Assembly: GCA_030538175.1 (NCBI GenBank)
Contig: JAUNUL010000045.1
Span: forward strand, 1 to 13,282
Direction: 5' to 3'
DNA length: 13,282 nt
Source of the DNA: Propionibacteriaceae bacterium
Lineage (GTDB): Bacteria > Actinomycetota > Actinomycetes > Propionibacteriales > Propionibacteriaceae
Part shown: positions 1-6,184 of the stretch, piece by piece
Numbering within the stretch: position 1 is the stretch's first letter
How the letters are laid out: every line of letters begins with the position of its first letter
Position numbers and translations under genes: made by a program
The notes under the pieces: generated by a model
Told to the model about the DNA's origin: nothing
Seen by the model: only the letters and a program-made list of their open reading frames with translations
The model's database searches: none

Positions 1-1021
1 TCCGTCTCCGGCAATGAGGGTCCCATCGCCGACGCCATCGAGCAGGCTCTGCGGTCGTTTCCTCACTTGGAGGTCCTGCGCAATGGCGACGCGATCATCG
101 CCCGCACCAACCTGGGTCGACCCACCCGAGTCGTCATCGCCGGGCATACCGACACCGTGCCGCTGACGGCCGAGCCGAATCTGCCGTGTCGCATCGAGGG
201 TGAGGGCATTGATCGGTCGAGGCACGTGTGACATGAAGGGCGGGGTGGCTGTCCAACTCAGCGTGGCTGCCGCGCTGGCGGATCCTCGTCACGACGTGAC
301 CTGGATCTTCTATGACAACGAAGAGGTGGAGGCCGAACGCAACGGCCTGTTGCGGATCGCCCGGCAACAGCCGGAGCTGCTCGCGGGGGATTTCGCGGTG
401 CTGTGCGAGCCGACCGGGGCTGTCGTCGAGGGGGGCTGTCAGGGCACTCTGCGCGTGCGGGCCACACTGCGGGGCAAGGCTGCCCACTCGGCGCGGACCT
501 GGATGGGGCACAACGCGATCCATGACGCCGGTGAGTTGCTGACCCGGCTGGCGGCCTATGTCCCGGCCCAGCCGTGGGTGGATGGCCTGCAATATCACGA
601 GGGGCTGAATGCGGTCTCCATCAGCGGCGGGATCGCGGGCAACGTCATCCCCGATCTCTGCACGATCGATGTGAACTATCGCTTCGCACCCGACAAGTCC
701 GCGGACGAGGCTGTGGCTTGGGTCCGCGACTATTTGTCCGGGTTCGACCTCGAGCTGACGGACTTGGCTGCGGGTGCCCGCCCCGGTCTTGATCGCCCGG
801 CGGCTGCCGAGTTTCTGGCCGCGGTCGGGGGCGAGGAACGCCCGAAGCATGGGTGGACCGATGTCGCGAGGTTCGCCGAGGTCGGCGTGCCCGCTGTGAA
901 CTTCGGCCCCGGTGACCCGGCCAAGGCCCACGCGGATGACGAGTTTTGCCCGGCCTGGCAGGTCTATTCCTGTCGTGATGCGCTGCTGCGCTGGCTGAGC
1001 CCCGAGGAGGAGATCGCATGA
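1..1021 (+). pseudogene. dapE: Succinyl-diaminopimelate desuccinylase, 3' part, with a one-base frameshift
   Basis: DapE (M20 metallopeptidase family) removes succinate from N-succinyl-LL-2,6-diaminopimelate in lysine/peptidoglycan synthesis. The 5' end lies before the window. From base 1 the frame reads [17 protein letters not shown] and the first metal-ligand motif GHTDTVP (codons about 52-58), then hits TGA at 229-231. The +1 frame continues the family sequence directly: [10 protein letters not shown] (bases 215-244; Asp ligand), the catalytic/metal pair in DNEEVEAERNG, LCEPTG, and the C-terminal His ligand in KAHADDEF. Removing one G of the GGG at 204-206 gives [16 protein letters not shown], exactly the expected junction. 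No other lesion is visible, so a sequencing/assembly error or a very recent mutation fits best. A GTG at 200 could restart translation, but that product would lack the GHTD ligand. The stop overlaps the next start as ATGA (1018-1021). Confidence 0.85.
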
Positions 1022-1815
1022 CCAGGAGCTTCGAACGTCGCCACACCGGTCCTGTCGTGCGCTCCGGCGACCAGGTCCTGCCGACCACCACTGACCAACG
1101 TCTGCTCGCCTCACGGGGCCCGAGTGACTGGGTGCACACCGACCCCTGGCGGGTTCTGCGGATCCAGTCGGAGTTCGTGGAGGGCTTCGGGACGTTGGCT
1201 GAGCTCGGTCCGGCAGTGAGTGTCTTCGGTTCGGCGCGCACCCCAGCGGATCATCCGATGTATGCGGCGGCACAGACCCTGGGGCGCCGTCTCTCCGAGG
1301 CGAACTTCGCGGTGATGACCGGTGGGGGCCCAGGCATTATGGAGGCCGCCAACAAAGGCGCCTGGGAGGCCGGAGGGGTGTCGGTCGGCCTCGGCATCGA
1401 GTTGCCGTTCGAGACCGGCATCAACAGCTATGTGACCCTCGGCATCAACTTCCGCTATTTCTTCGCGCGCAAAACGATGTTCCTCAAATATTCTCAGGGA
1501 TTCGTTGTTCTGCCGGGCGGCTATGGGACGTTCGACGAGTTGTTTGAGGCATTGACGCTCGTCCAGACCCGCAAGGTGGTCGACTTCCCCGTTGTTTTGT
1601 TTGGATCCTCCTATTGGCAGGGCCTCAAGGACTGGATCACCGAGCATTCGCTCGCGGAGGGCTACATCAGTGAGGCCGACGTCAAGCGCCTCATCATCAC
1701 CGATGACATCGACGAGGCGGTCGACCTCATGGTGAGCGCCAACCGGCCTTCGAGTGCGGCGGATCTGCCGACTGACCCGGCCCCCGCCAACGGTCGCATC
1801 GCAGATGGGCAATGA
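1018..1815 (+). CDS. LOG-family protein (TIGR00730), probable nucleoside 5'-monophosphate phosphoribohydrolase
   Basis: This 265-residue protein has the two signatures of the lysine-decarboxylase-like LOG family: TGGGPGIMEAANKGA at about 101-115 (Rossmann nucleotide-binding loop) and PGGYGTFDE at about 166-174 (catalytic Arg/Glu region). Family members release the base from cytokinin riboside or other nucleoside 5'-monophosphates. Many are mis-named lysine decarboxylase; the true bacterial substrate is not shown by sequence. It has about 60 extra N-terminal residues before the core, as in the long actinobacterial form (Rv1205 is the presumed counterpart), and a low-complexity Ala/Pro/Asp tail. 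The ATG is supported by GAGGAGGAG about 6 nt upstream and by the 4-base ATGA overlap with dapE, which implies translational coupling. Confidence 0.9.
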   Translation: MTRSFERRHTGPVVRSGDQVLPTTTDQRLLASRGPSDWVHTDPWRVLRIQSEFVEGFGTLAELGPAVSVFGSARTPADHPMYAAAQTLGRRLSEANFAVMTGGGPGIMEAANKGAWEAGGVSVGLGIELPFETGINSYVTLGINFRYFFARKTMFLKYSQGFVVLPGGYGTFDELFEALTLVQTRKVVDFPVVLFGSSYWQGLKDWITEHSLAEGYISEADVKRLIITDDIDEAVDLMVSANRPSSAADLPTDPAPANGRIADGQ

Positions 1816-2176
1816 CGTGGTGATGCAGTTGGTGATCGTGCTCGTCGCGGTCGTCGTGATCGGCCTGGCGACTCTGGTGGCAGCCGGTCGGTTCGGTGAG
1901 CAACCAGCCGAACCCGTCCGTGACGTCTATCAGCCACCGTTTGCTGAGCACCGCCGCCTGCGGGCCTCGGACATCGAAGGCATCCGATTCGGGGTTACCC
2001 CGATGGGCTATGACATGGCCGAAGTGGACCTCTGGATGGCCCGGATCGCGCGGGAACTCAATGGCCGGGATGAGCCCGGACCGGTCGCGGACGCAGTGGC
2101 GGACGGCCCGCGTCGGGCGGATATTCCGGCGCGGGATGCCGCCTTGCCCAACAGTGTTATGGATCATGCGGAATAA
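1805..2176 (+). CDS. Small membrane protein with a DivIVA-type domain
   Basis: About 123 residues. There is an N-terminal membrane segment (residues 8-27, rich in Val/Leu/Ile), then a linker and a short DivIVA-like stretch at 51-86 (RLRASDIEGIRF...GYDMAEVDLWMARIARELN) that matches the DivI1A short-domain pattern: L-x-x-x-DI-x(4)-F then GYD-x-x-EVD. The rest is an Ala/Asp-rich tail. DivIVA proteins bind membranes and organise polar growth or division; this one has no long coiled coil, so the role is unknown. It is likely the counterpart of M. tuberculosis Rv1209. The start is uncertain: ATG 1805 overlaps the upstream gene by 11 nt, while ATG 1823 (MQLVIVLV) lies just downstream of that gene's stop. 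Neither has a clear Shine-Dalgarno, so coupling to the upstream gene is likely. Confidence 0.75.
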   Translation: MGNDVVMQLVIVLVAVVVIGLATLVAAGRFGEQPAEPVRDVYQPPFAEHRRLRASDIEGIRFGVTPMGYDMAEVDLWMARIARELNGRDEPGPVADAVADGPRRADIPARDAALPNSVMDHAE

Positions 2177-2235
2177 TGGATGGTGGCTCACCTGAGCAAC
2201 GGTTCCGCCCGGGGAGAGCCGGGACTGAACGGGGG

Positions 2236-2246
2236 CCGTTTAACGG
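2236..2246. promoter_or_regulatory. Dyad-symmetric site upstream of the DUF3117 gene
   Basis: CCGTTTAACGG is a perfect 11-bp dyad around a central T, extendable by one G-T and two G-C matches to 2233-2249. A one-base loop cannot form a good hairpin, so a protein-binding operator or promoter-associated element is more likely than a terminator. Its place, 29 nt before the start codon, is suitable for regulation. No regulator can be named. Confidence 0.3.
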
Positions 2247-2274
2247 TCCACATGAGGAGAGATGAGGGTTCCCG

Positions 2275-2442
2275 ATGGCAGCTATGAAACCGCGAACGGG
2301 CGACGGCCCGATGGAGGTCACCAAGGAGGGTCGCGGCATCGTCATGCGCGTCCCCTTGGAGGGCGGCGGTCGATTGGTCGTCGAGATGAACGCAGATGAA
2401 GCAACTGAGCTTGCGGCTGCCCTCAAGGGTGTCGTTGGCTGA
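2275..2442 (+). CDS. DUF3117 family protein
   Basis: A 55-residue protein beginning MAAMKPRTGDGPMEVTKEG and containing RGIVMRVPLEGGGRLVVEM followed by an acidic DEATELAAALKG end. This is the highly conserved actinobacterial DUF3117 family (M. tuberculosis Rv1211 is almost identical over the first 37 residues, from memory). The function is unknown; the small size and strong conservation suggest a core housekeeping or regulatory role. The ATG is preceded by GAGGG 6 nt upstream (2264-2268), and an AGGAGA lies a little further up. It sits 98 nt after the DivIVA-domain gene and just before a strong stem-loop, so it is the last gene of this plus-strand block. Confidence 0.93.
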   Translation: MAAMKPRTGDGPMEVTKEGRGIVMRVPLEGGGRLVVEMNADEATELAAALKGVVG

Positions 2443-2463
2443 ACAGCCGATCTGACCGACAAC

Positions 2464-2495
2464 GGACGCGGGCCCCTCTCTGGGGACCCGCGTCC
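2464..2495. terminator. Stem-loop between convergent DUF3117 and glgA genes
   Basis: GGACGCGGGCCCC (2464-2476) pairs with GGGGACCCGCGTCC (2482-2495) as a 13-bp GC-rich stem with one bulged A and a 5-nt loop. There is no T-run on either side, which is common for actinobacterial terminators. It can serve both converging genes. Confidence 0.75.
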
Positions 2496-2545
2496 ATCGG
2501 TTTCGGCTCAAAGTTGAGGCTTCGCTGCAGCTCCGTGTCGGGCCC

Positions 2546-3733
2546 TCAACCCCGGTGCCGGGCGATCGCGGCCCGATAGACCTCCACGGTCTGCTCGGCG
2601 ATGCGGGCCCAGGAGAACTCGTCGATGCAGCGCTGGCGTCCGGCCTTGCCGAAAGCCGTGGCGCGCTGGGGGTCACGGGTCAGGACGTTCACCTTCTCCG
2701 CGAACTCTTCCTCGAACCCGGCGATGAAATCAGGGTCATCCGCACGCTTCGGGTCATAGGGGACCAGGAGTCCGGTTGTTTCATCGACCACGACCTCGGG
2801 GATGCCACCGACCGCGGAGGCCACCACGGCCGTCTCGCACGCCATGGCCTCGAGGTTGACGATGCCGAGCGGTTCATAGATCGACGGACACGCAAAGACG
2901 GTCGAGTGGGAGAGCACTTGGCGTACTGCCGCGCGCGGGAGCATCTCCTGCACCCACACGACACCACCGCGAGCCTTCTGCAGGTGACCGAAGGCCTCGT
3001 TGAACTCGGCCGCGATCTCCGGGGTGTCCGGAGCACCCGCCAGCAACACCAACTGGGTATCAGGATCGAACTGCTCCGCGGCGCGGACCAGATGGACCAG
3101 GCCCTTCTGCCGGGTGATCCGGCCCACGAACGACACGATCGGTCGATCGAGGTCCACACCCAGGTCGGTCAGCACGTTGTGATCGGTCGTCGGCAGGAAC
3201 TCGTCGGTGTCGATGCCGTTCTTCACCACGTGGATCTTGTCGGGGTCCAGCGCCGGATAGGCGTTCAGGATCGCCGGGCGCATCGCCTCGCTCACCGCGA
3301 TCACAGCGCTCGCACCTTCGTACGCCGTCTTCTCCGCCCAGGAACTCAGCCGGTAGCCACCACCGAGCTGTTCGGCCTTCCACGGGCGGTCCGGCTCCAG
3401 CGAATGGGCGGTCACGACGCTCGGAATGTCCTGGAACAAGCCTGCGAGGTGGGCACCCAGGCACGCGTACCAGGTGTGGGAGTGCACGAGGTCCACCTCG
3501 GGAATGGCGGCCACCATGCTGAGGTCGGCACCGAACACGCGCAGGGCCGCATTCGCGTCAGGCGGGAAGTTCTCCGCATGGGCCGTCGCACCTTCCCGGG
3601 GCTCGCCCATGCACTGCACATCGACATCGATCAGCTTGCGCAGCTGGGGGACGAGCTGGGCGACGTGGACGCCCGCGCCGCCGTAGATGCTGGGCGGATA
3701 TTCCCTGGTCAGAAGCGAGATTCGCATGCTCAT
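2546..3733 (-). CDS. glgA: GT4-family glycogen synthase / maltose-1-phosphate synthase (GlgA/GlgM type)
   Basis: About 395 residues. This is a GT-B fold, GT4-family retaining glucosyltransferase that uses nucleotide-glucose (ADP-glucose made by the neighbouring GlgC) in alpha-glucan synthesis. Visible features: REYPPSIYGGAGVHV at 10-24 (N-domain glycine loop), HSHTW at 84-88, VGRITRQKG at 203-211 (phosphate-binding Lys/Arg), and the E-x7-E motif E287-x7-E295 in IYEPLGIVNLEAMA. The size matches the short actinobacterial form (M. tuberculosis Rv1212c, GlgM, 387 residues), which is known to make maltose 1-phosphate from ADP-glucose and glucose 1-phosphate. The true product here (glycogen chain or maltose 1-phosphate) cannot be told from sequence. 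The start is either ATG 3733 (MSMRIS) or ATG 3727 (MRIS, which fits family alignments); upstream codons in frame are not family-like. It is divergent from glgC. Confidence 0.9.
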   Translation of the reverse strand: MSMRISLLTREYPPSIYGGAGVHVAQLVPQLRKLIDVDVQCMGEPREGATAHAENFPPDANAALRVFGADLSMVAAIPEVDLVHSHTWYACLGAHLAGLFQDIPSVVTAHSLEPDRPWKAEQLGGGYRLSSWAEKTAYEGASAVIAVSEAMRPAILNAYPALDPDKIHVVKNGIDTDEFLPTTDHNVLTDLGVDLDRPIVSFVGRITRQKGLVHLVRAAEQFDPDTQLVLLAGAPDTPEIAAEFNEAFGHLQKARGGVVWVQEMLPRAAVRQVLSHSTVFACPSIYEPLGIVNLEAMACETAVVASAVGGIPEVVVDETTGLLVPYDPKRADDPDFIAGFEEEFAEKVNVLTRDPQRATAFGKAGRQRCIDEFSWARIAEQTVEVYRAAIARHRG

Positions 3734-3844
3734 GGATCGATGGTCGCACAATCTCTGCACGGGTTTGCGGGCACCTCGGTTTCCCAAGCCGGGGAGGGCT
3801 AAGGTGGGAAATGTCTCCAGCACATCGAACATGAGGTGAGACCG
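3734..3844. promoter_or_regulatory. Divergent glgA-glgC control region
   Basis: This 111-nt gap must hold promoters for both genes. For glgC, TAAGGT at 3800-3805 fits the actinobacterial -10 pattern TANNNT and would give a leader of about 33 nt that contains the GAGGTGAG ribosome site at 3833-3840. No convincing -35 is visible, and I could not find a clear glgA -10. Confidence 0.35.
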
Positions 3845-5065
3845 TTGCGGCCCAAAGTTTTGTCAATCGTTCTGGCCGGTGGTGAGGGAAAGCGGCTCAT
3901 GCCGCTGACGATGGACCGGGCGAAGCCCGCGGTTCCTTTTGGTGGCACCTATCGACTGATTGACTTCGTTCTTTCCAATCTCGTCAACAGTGACATGCGT
4001 CAGATCGCTGTGTTGACGCAGTACAAGTCGCATTCGCTCGACCGTCACATCTCCGTCACGTGGCGCATGTCGACCATGTTGGGCAACTACGTGACACCGG
4101 TCCCGGCACAGCAGCGGCTCGGCCCGCGCTGGTATCAGGGGTCCGCGGATGCCATCTATCAGTCGATGAACCTGATCCGCGACGAGGACCCGGACTATGT
4201 CGTGGTCTTCGGCGCCGACAACATCTATCGGATGGATGTCAGCCAGATGTTGGATCAGCACATCGAGTCCGGACTTGCCTGCACGGTCGCCGGCATCCGG
4301 GTGCCTCGAAAGGACGCCAGCGCGTTCGGGATCATTGATGCCGACGCCGACTCGAAGATCCGGGAGTTCTTGGAGAAGCCGGCGGACCCGCCCGGTCTGC
4401 TCGACAGCCCCGAAGAGTCGTTTGCCTCCATGGGCAACTACATCTTCACCCGCTCCGCGCTCGTCGAGGCGTTGGAGGCTGATGCTGCGGATGCGACAGC
4501 CCGCCACGACATGGGTGGTGACATCATTCCGCGGTTCGTTGCCGGCGGCCAGGCCCAGGTGCATGACTTCACCGTCAACACGGTGCCCGGCGCCACTGAC
4601 GAGGACCGCAACTATTGGCGGGACGTCGGCACGATCGACGCCTATCACGAGGCCCACATGGATCTCGTGTCCGTGGTGCCGAACTTCAACCTCTACAACA
4701 ACGACTGGCCGATCTGGACCTATCAGGCCCAGCGTCCGGGCGCCAAGTTCGTCCTGCGCGGAAATGCCGAGGACTCCATCGTGTCGGCGGGTTGCATCAT
4801 TTCCGGTGGCGATGTCGACGAGTCCGTGCTGTCGCCCAACGTCCGCGTCGACAAGTGGGCCACGGTCACCAAGTCGGTGTTGATGGACAACGTCCGGGTC
4901 GGGCGCAATGCCGTCGTCAAGAAGGCGATCCTCGACAAGAACGTAGTCGTTGAGGACGGCTGTGAGGTCGGTGTCAAACCGGAGGACGACATCGCGCGCG
5001 GGTTCACCGTCTCCCCGGAGGGTGTCACGGTGGTGGGCAAGGGCAAGCGAGTCACGCGTTCCTAG
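3845..5065 (+). CDS. glgC: Glucose-1-phosphate adenylyltransferase (ADP-glucose pyrophosphorylase)
   Basis: GlgC makes ADP-glucose and pyrophosphate from glucose 1-phosphate and ATP, the committed step of glycogen synthesis. The 406-residue protein opens with the nucleotide-binding signature [14 protein letters not shown]...[10 protein letters not shown] (residues 9-34) and has [10 protein letters not shown] (97-106), the active-site GADNIYRMD (123-131, catalytic Asp125), FGIID and EKP (177-179), and a C-terminal left-handed beta-helix with hexapeptide-like repeats, all as in the bacterial family. I prefer TTG 3845 as start, because GAGGTGAG (3833-3840) lies at ideal distance and the N-terminus [13 protein letters not shown] matches relatives. 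GTG 3836 in the same frame would overlap that site. It is divergent from glgA, with which it forms one pathway, and is followed by a strong terminator. Confidence 0.95.
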   Translation: MRPKVLSIVLAGGEGKRLMPLTMDRAKPAVPFGGTYRLIDFVLSNLVNSDMRQIAVLTQYKSHSLDRHISVTWRMSTMLGNYVTPVPAQQRLGPRWYQGSADAIYQSMNLIRDEDPDYVVVFGADNIYRMDVSQMLDQHIESGLACTVAGIRVPRKDASAFGIIDADADSKIREFLEKPADPPGLLDSPEESFASMGNYIFTRSALVEALEADAADATARHDMGGDIIPRFVAGGQAQVHDFTVNTVPGATDEDRNYWRDVGTIDAYHEAHMDLVSVVPNFNLYNNDWPIWTYQAQRPGAKFVLRGNAEDSIVSAGCIISGGDVDESVLSPNVRVDKWATVTKSVLMDNVRVGRNAVVKKAILDKNVVVEDGCEVGVKPEDDIARGFTVSPEGVTVVGKGKRVTRS

Positions 5066-5072
5066 TGGACAT

Positions 5073-5115
5073 ATGCAGATCGGGCCTGGCGTGTGCTGCC
5101 AGGCCCGATCTGCAT
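5073..5115. terminator. Perfect 18-bp stem-loop after glgC
   Basis: ATGCAGATCGGGCCTGGC (5073-5090) is followed by a 7-nt loop and its exact reverse complement (5098-5115). GAC/GTC outside the stem can extend it with a small bulge. It begins 8 nt after the glgC stop and lies between convergent glgC and the methyltransferase gene. On the plus strand the following bases are moderately T-rich, with no true T-run. Confidence 0.85.
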
Positions 5116-5157
5116 GTCTGCTTGTTGGTGTTGCGTACGCCGTGCGTCGGTTGTCGG

Positions 5158-5829
5158 TCAGTCCTTGACCGCGATGACGAGTCCGTCGCCAACAGGGGAG
5201 AGCGCGGCGGTGAACTCTTCAATCTCCTGGATCGCCGACAACGCTTCGCGAATGACGATGGTCTCGTCCTCCTGGTTGTCGGGATCCGCCACCTTGTTGG
5301 CCCACAGCGCGTGGTTGATCACCACGACACCCCCATGGCGCAGCAGCCGGAGCGCCTGCGCGACGTATTCACCGAACTCCAGCTGGTCACCGTTGATCAG
5401 GACCAGGTCATAGGCGCCATCGCTCAGCTTGGGCAGGACATCCAAGGCCTGCCCGGCGATGAGCCGGAAGCGACGATTCGGAATCTGCGAAGCGCTGAAC
5501 GCGCGCCGTGCCGCGGCCTGCACCTCGTGCTCGGAGTCCACGCTGGTCAGCACGCCCTGAGCGTCCATGCCCTCGAAGAGCGCCAGCCCGGTGACCCCCA
5601 TCCCGGTGCCGATCTCGACCACGGCCTTGGCGGCGATCATCTTGGCGATCGTCGTCAGCATCGTGGCCGATCCGGGACTCATGGCGGCGACCCCCATGGC
5701 GGTGGCCTCGCGTCTGGCGGCCTGAATGGCTTCGGACTGTGGCCGGAAGCCTTCGGCGAAGGCCATGGACAGCCCGGAGGGGACTGACAAGCCGGAAGGA
5801 ACTGGGGTGACCTGACCTGGTGCGCTCAC
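5158..5829 (-). CDS. SAM-dependent O-methyltransferase family protein (family 3 / CCoAOMT-like)
   Basis: 223 residues with a Rossmann SAM-binding motif VEIGTGMGVTGL (71-82), an acidic SAM ribose ligand region TSVDSE (95-100), and the layout of the caffeoyl-CoA/catechol O-methyltransferase family. It is the counterpart of M. tuberculosis Rv1220c, which also sits upstream of sigE on the opposite strand. The usual metal-ligand motifs are altered: the family FIDAD is LINGD (144-148, Asp to Asn146), and DN before ALW is NH (172-173). A normal Mg2+-dependent O-methyltransfer is therefore doubtful; the substrate is unknown. The N-terminus carries a short tandem VPSGLS repeat. The GTG start 5829 is favoured by a -10 box 6 nt upstream (leaderless); ATG 5766 is an alternative. 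Confidence 0.85.
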   Translation of the reverse strand: MSAPGQVTPVPSGLSVPSGLSMAFAEGFRPQSEAIQAARREATAMGVAAMSPGSATMLTTIAKMIAAKAVVEIGTGMGVTGLALFEGMDAQGVLTSVDSEHEVQAAARRAFSASQIPNRRFRLIAGQALDVLPKLSDGAYDLVLINGDQLEFGEYVAQALRLLRHGGVVVINHALWANKVADPDNQEDETIVIREALSAIQEIEEFTAALSPVGDGLVIAVKD

Positions 5830-5835
5830 GCGGTC

Positions 5836-5841
5836 AGCCTA
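5836..5841 (-). promoter_or_regulatory. -10 box of a leaderless promoter for the methyltransferase gene
   Basis: Read on the minus strand the hexamer is TAGGCT (TANNNT), with 6 nt between it and the GTG at 5829. Transcription would begin at or next to the start codon. No Shine-Dalgarno is present and no -35 is recognisable. Confidence 0.55.
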
Positions 5842-5845
5842 GCGT

Positions 5846-5862
5846 CCCCGTCCTGGTCGGGG
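5846..5862. promoter_or_regulatory. Inverted repeat centred between two divergent -10 boxes
   Basis: CCCCG (5846-5850) and CGGGG (5858-5862) flank a 7-nt spacer. The centre (5854) is almost exactly midway between the two opposed -10 boxes, and a direct repeat GCCTAGC (5837-5843 and 5862-5868) overlaps both boxes. A shared operator is possible but unproven. Confidence 0.3.
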
Positions 5863-5864
5863 CC

Positions 5865-5870
5865 TAGCAT
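5865..5870 (+). promoter_or_regulatory. -10 box of a leaderless promoter for the biotin-carrier gene
   Basis: TAGCAT lies 7 nt before ATG 5878, so the transcript would start at the start codon. It overlaps the alternative ATG at 5869, which argues for 5878 as the real start. There is no Shine-Dalgarno before either. Confidence 0.6.
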
Positions 5871-5877
5871 GGCCTGC

Positions 5878-6120
5878 ATGACTACACCCGCGGCCCGCAA
5901 CAGCCACACCGTCCACGCAGAGCTTGTGGCTGGCGTCATGAGCGTCGAGGTCGCGGTGGGGGACCGGGTCGCTCCCACTGATCCCGTGTGTCTGTTGGAG
6001 TCGATGAAGATGGAGATCCCGGTCCTCGCCGAGGTGGCCGGGGTCGTCGCGGAGGTGGTCGTCAACGTGGGCGATGTGGTCCATGACGGCGACCCTTTGG
6101 TGATTCTTTCGGTTTCGTGA
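5878..6120 (+). CDS. Stand-alone biotin/lipoyl-attachment carrier protein (TB7.3-like)
   Basis: An 80-residue single-domain biotinyl carrier. The biotinylation loop is LLESMKMEIPVL (39-50), with Lys44 as the modified residue. The second half repeats the beta hammerhead (GVVAEVVVNVGDVVHDGDPLVIL), as expected for the two-fold symmetric biotinyl domain. It closely resembles M. tuberculosis TB7.3 (Rv3221c, 71 residues), including the ESMKMEIPV form in place of the usual AMKM. No carboxylase or transcarboxylase subunit is nearby, so the enzyme it serves is unknown. The gene is divergent from the methyltransferase gene and apparently leaderless. Confidence 0.9.
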   Translation: MTTPAARNSHTVHAELVAGVMSVEVAVGDRVAPTDPVCLLESMKMEIPVLAEVAGVVAEVVVNVGDVVHDGDPLVILSVS

Positions 6121-6171
6121 CACGCGTTCCGCAGGATCTGTGTCGATTGGCCCTGGGCACGCCGGGGTGCG

Positions 6172-6177
6172 TACGCT
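6172..6177 (+). promoter_or_regulatory. -10 box of a leaderless promoter for dapA
   Basis: TACGCT is followed by 7 nt and then ATG 6185. TTGGCC at 6147-6152 could act as a weak -35 (19-nt spacing). No ribosome-binding site precedes the ATG, in keeping with leaderless transcription. Confidence 0.55.
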
Positions 6178-6184
6178 TCTTCTC

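Noticed and set aside
200..232. GTG 200 as the genuine start of dapE
   Set aside because: The upstream frame 1 encodes the missing DapE N-part, including GHTD, so this is a frameshifted gene rather than a gene start.
195..235. Programmed ribosomal frameshift in dapE
   Set aside because: There is no slippery heptamer or stimulatory stem visible, and DapE is not known to use recoding; a single-base indel in GGG is simpler.
2555..3802. A 415-codon plus-strand open frame opposite glgA
   Set aside because: Antisense shadow of glgA; rich in His/Arg/Gly with no known domain.
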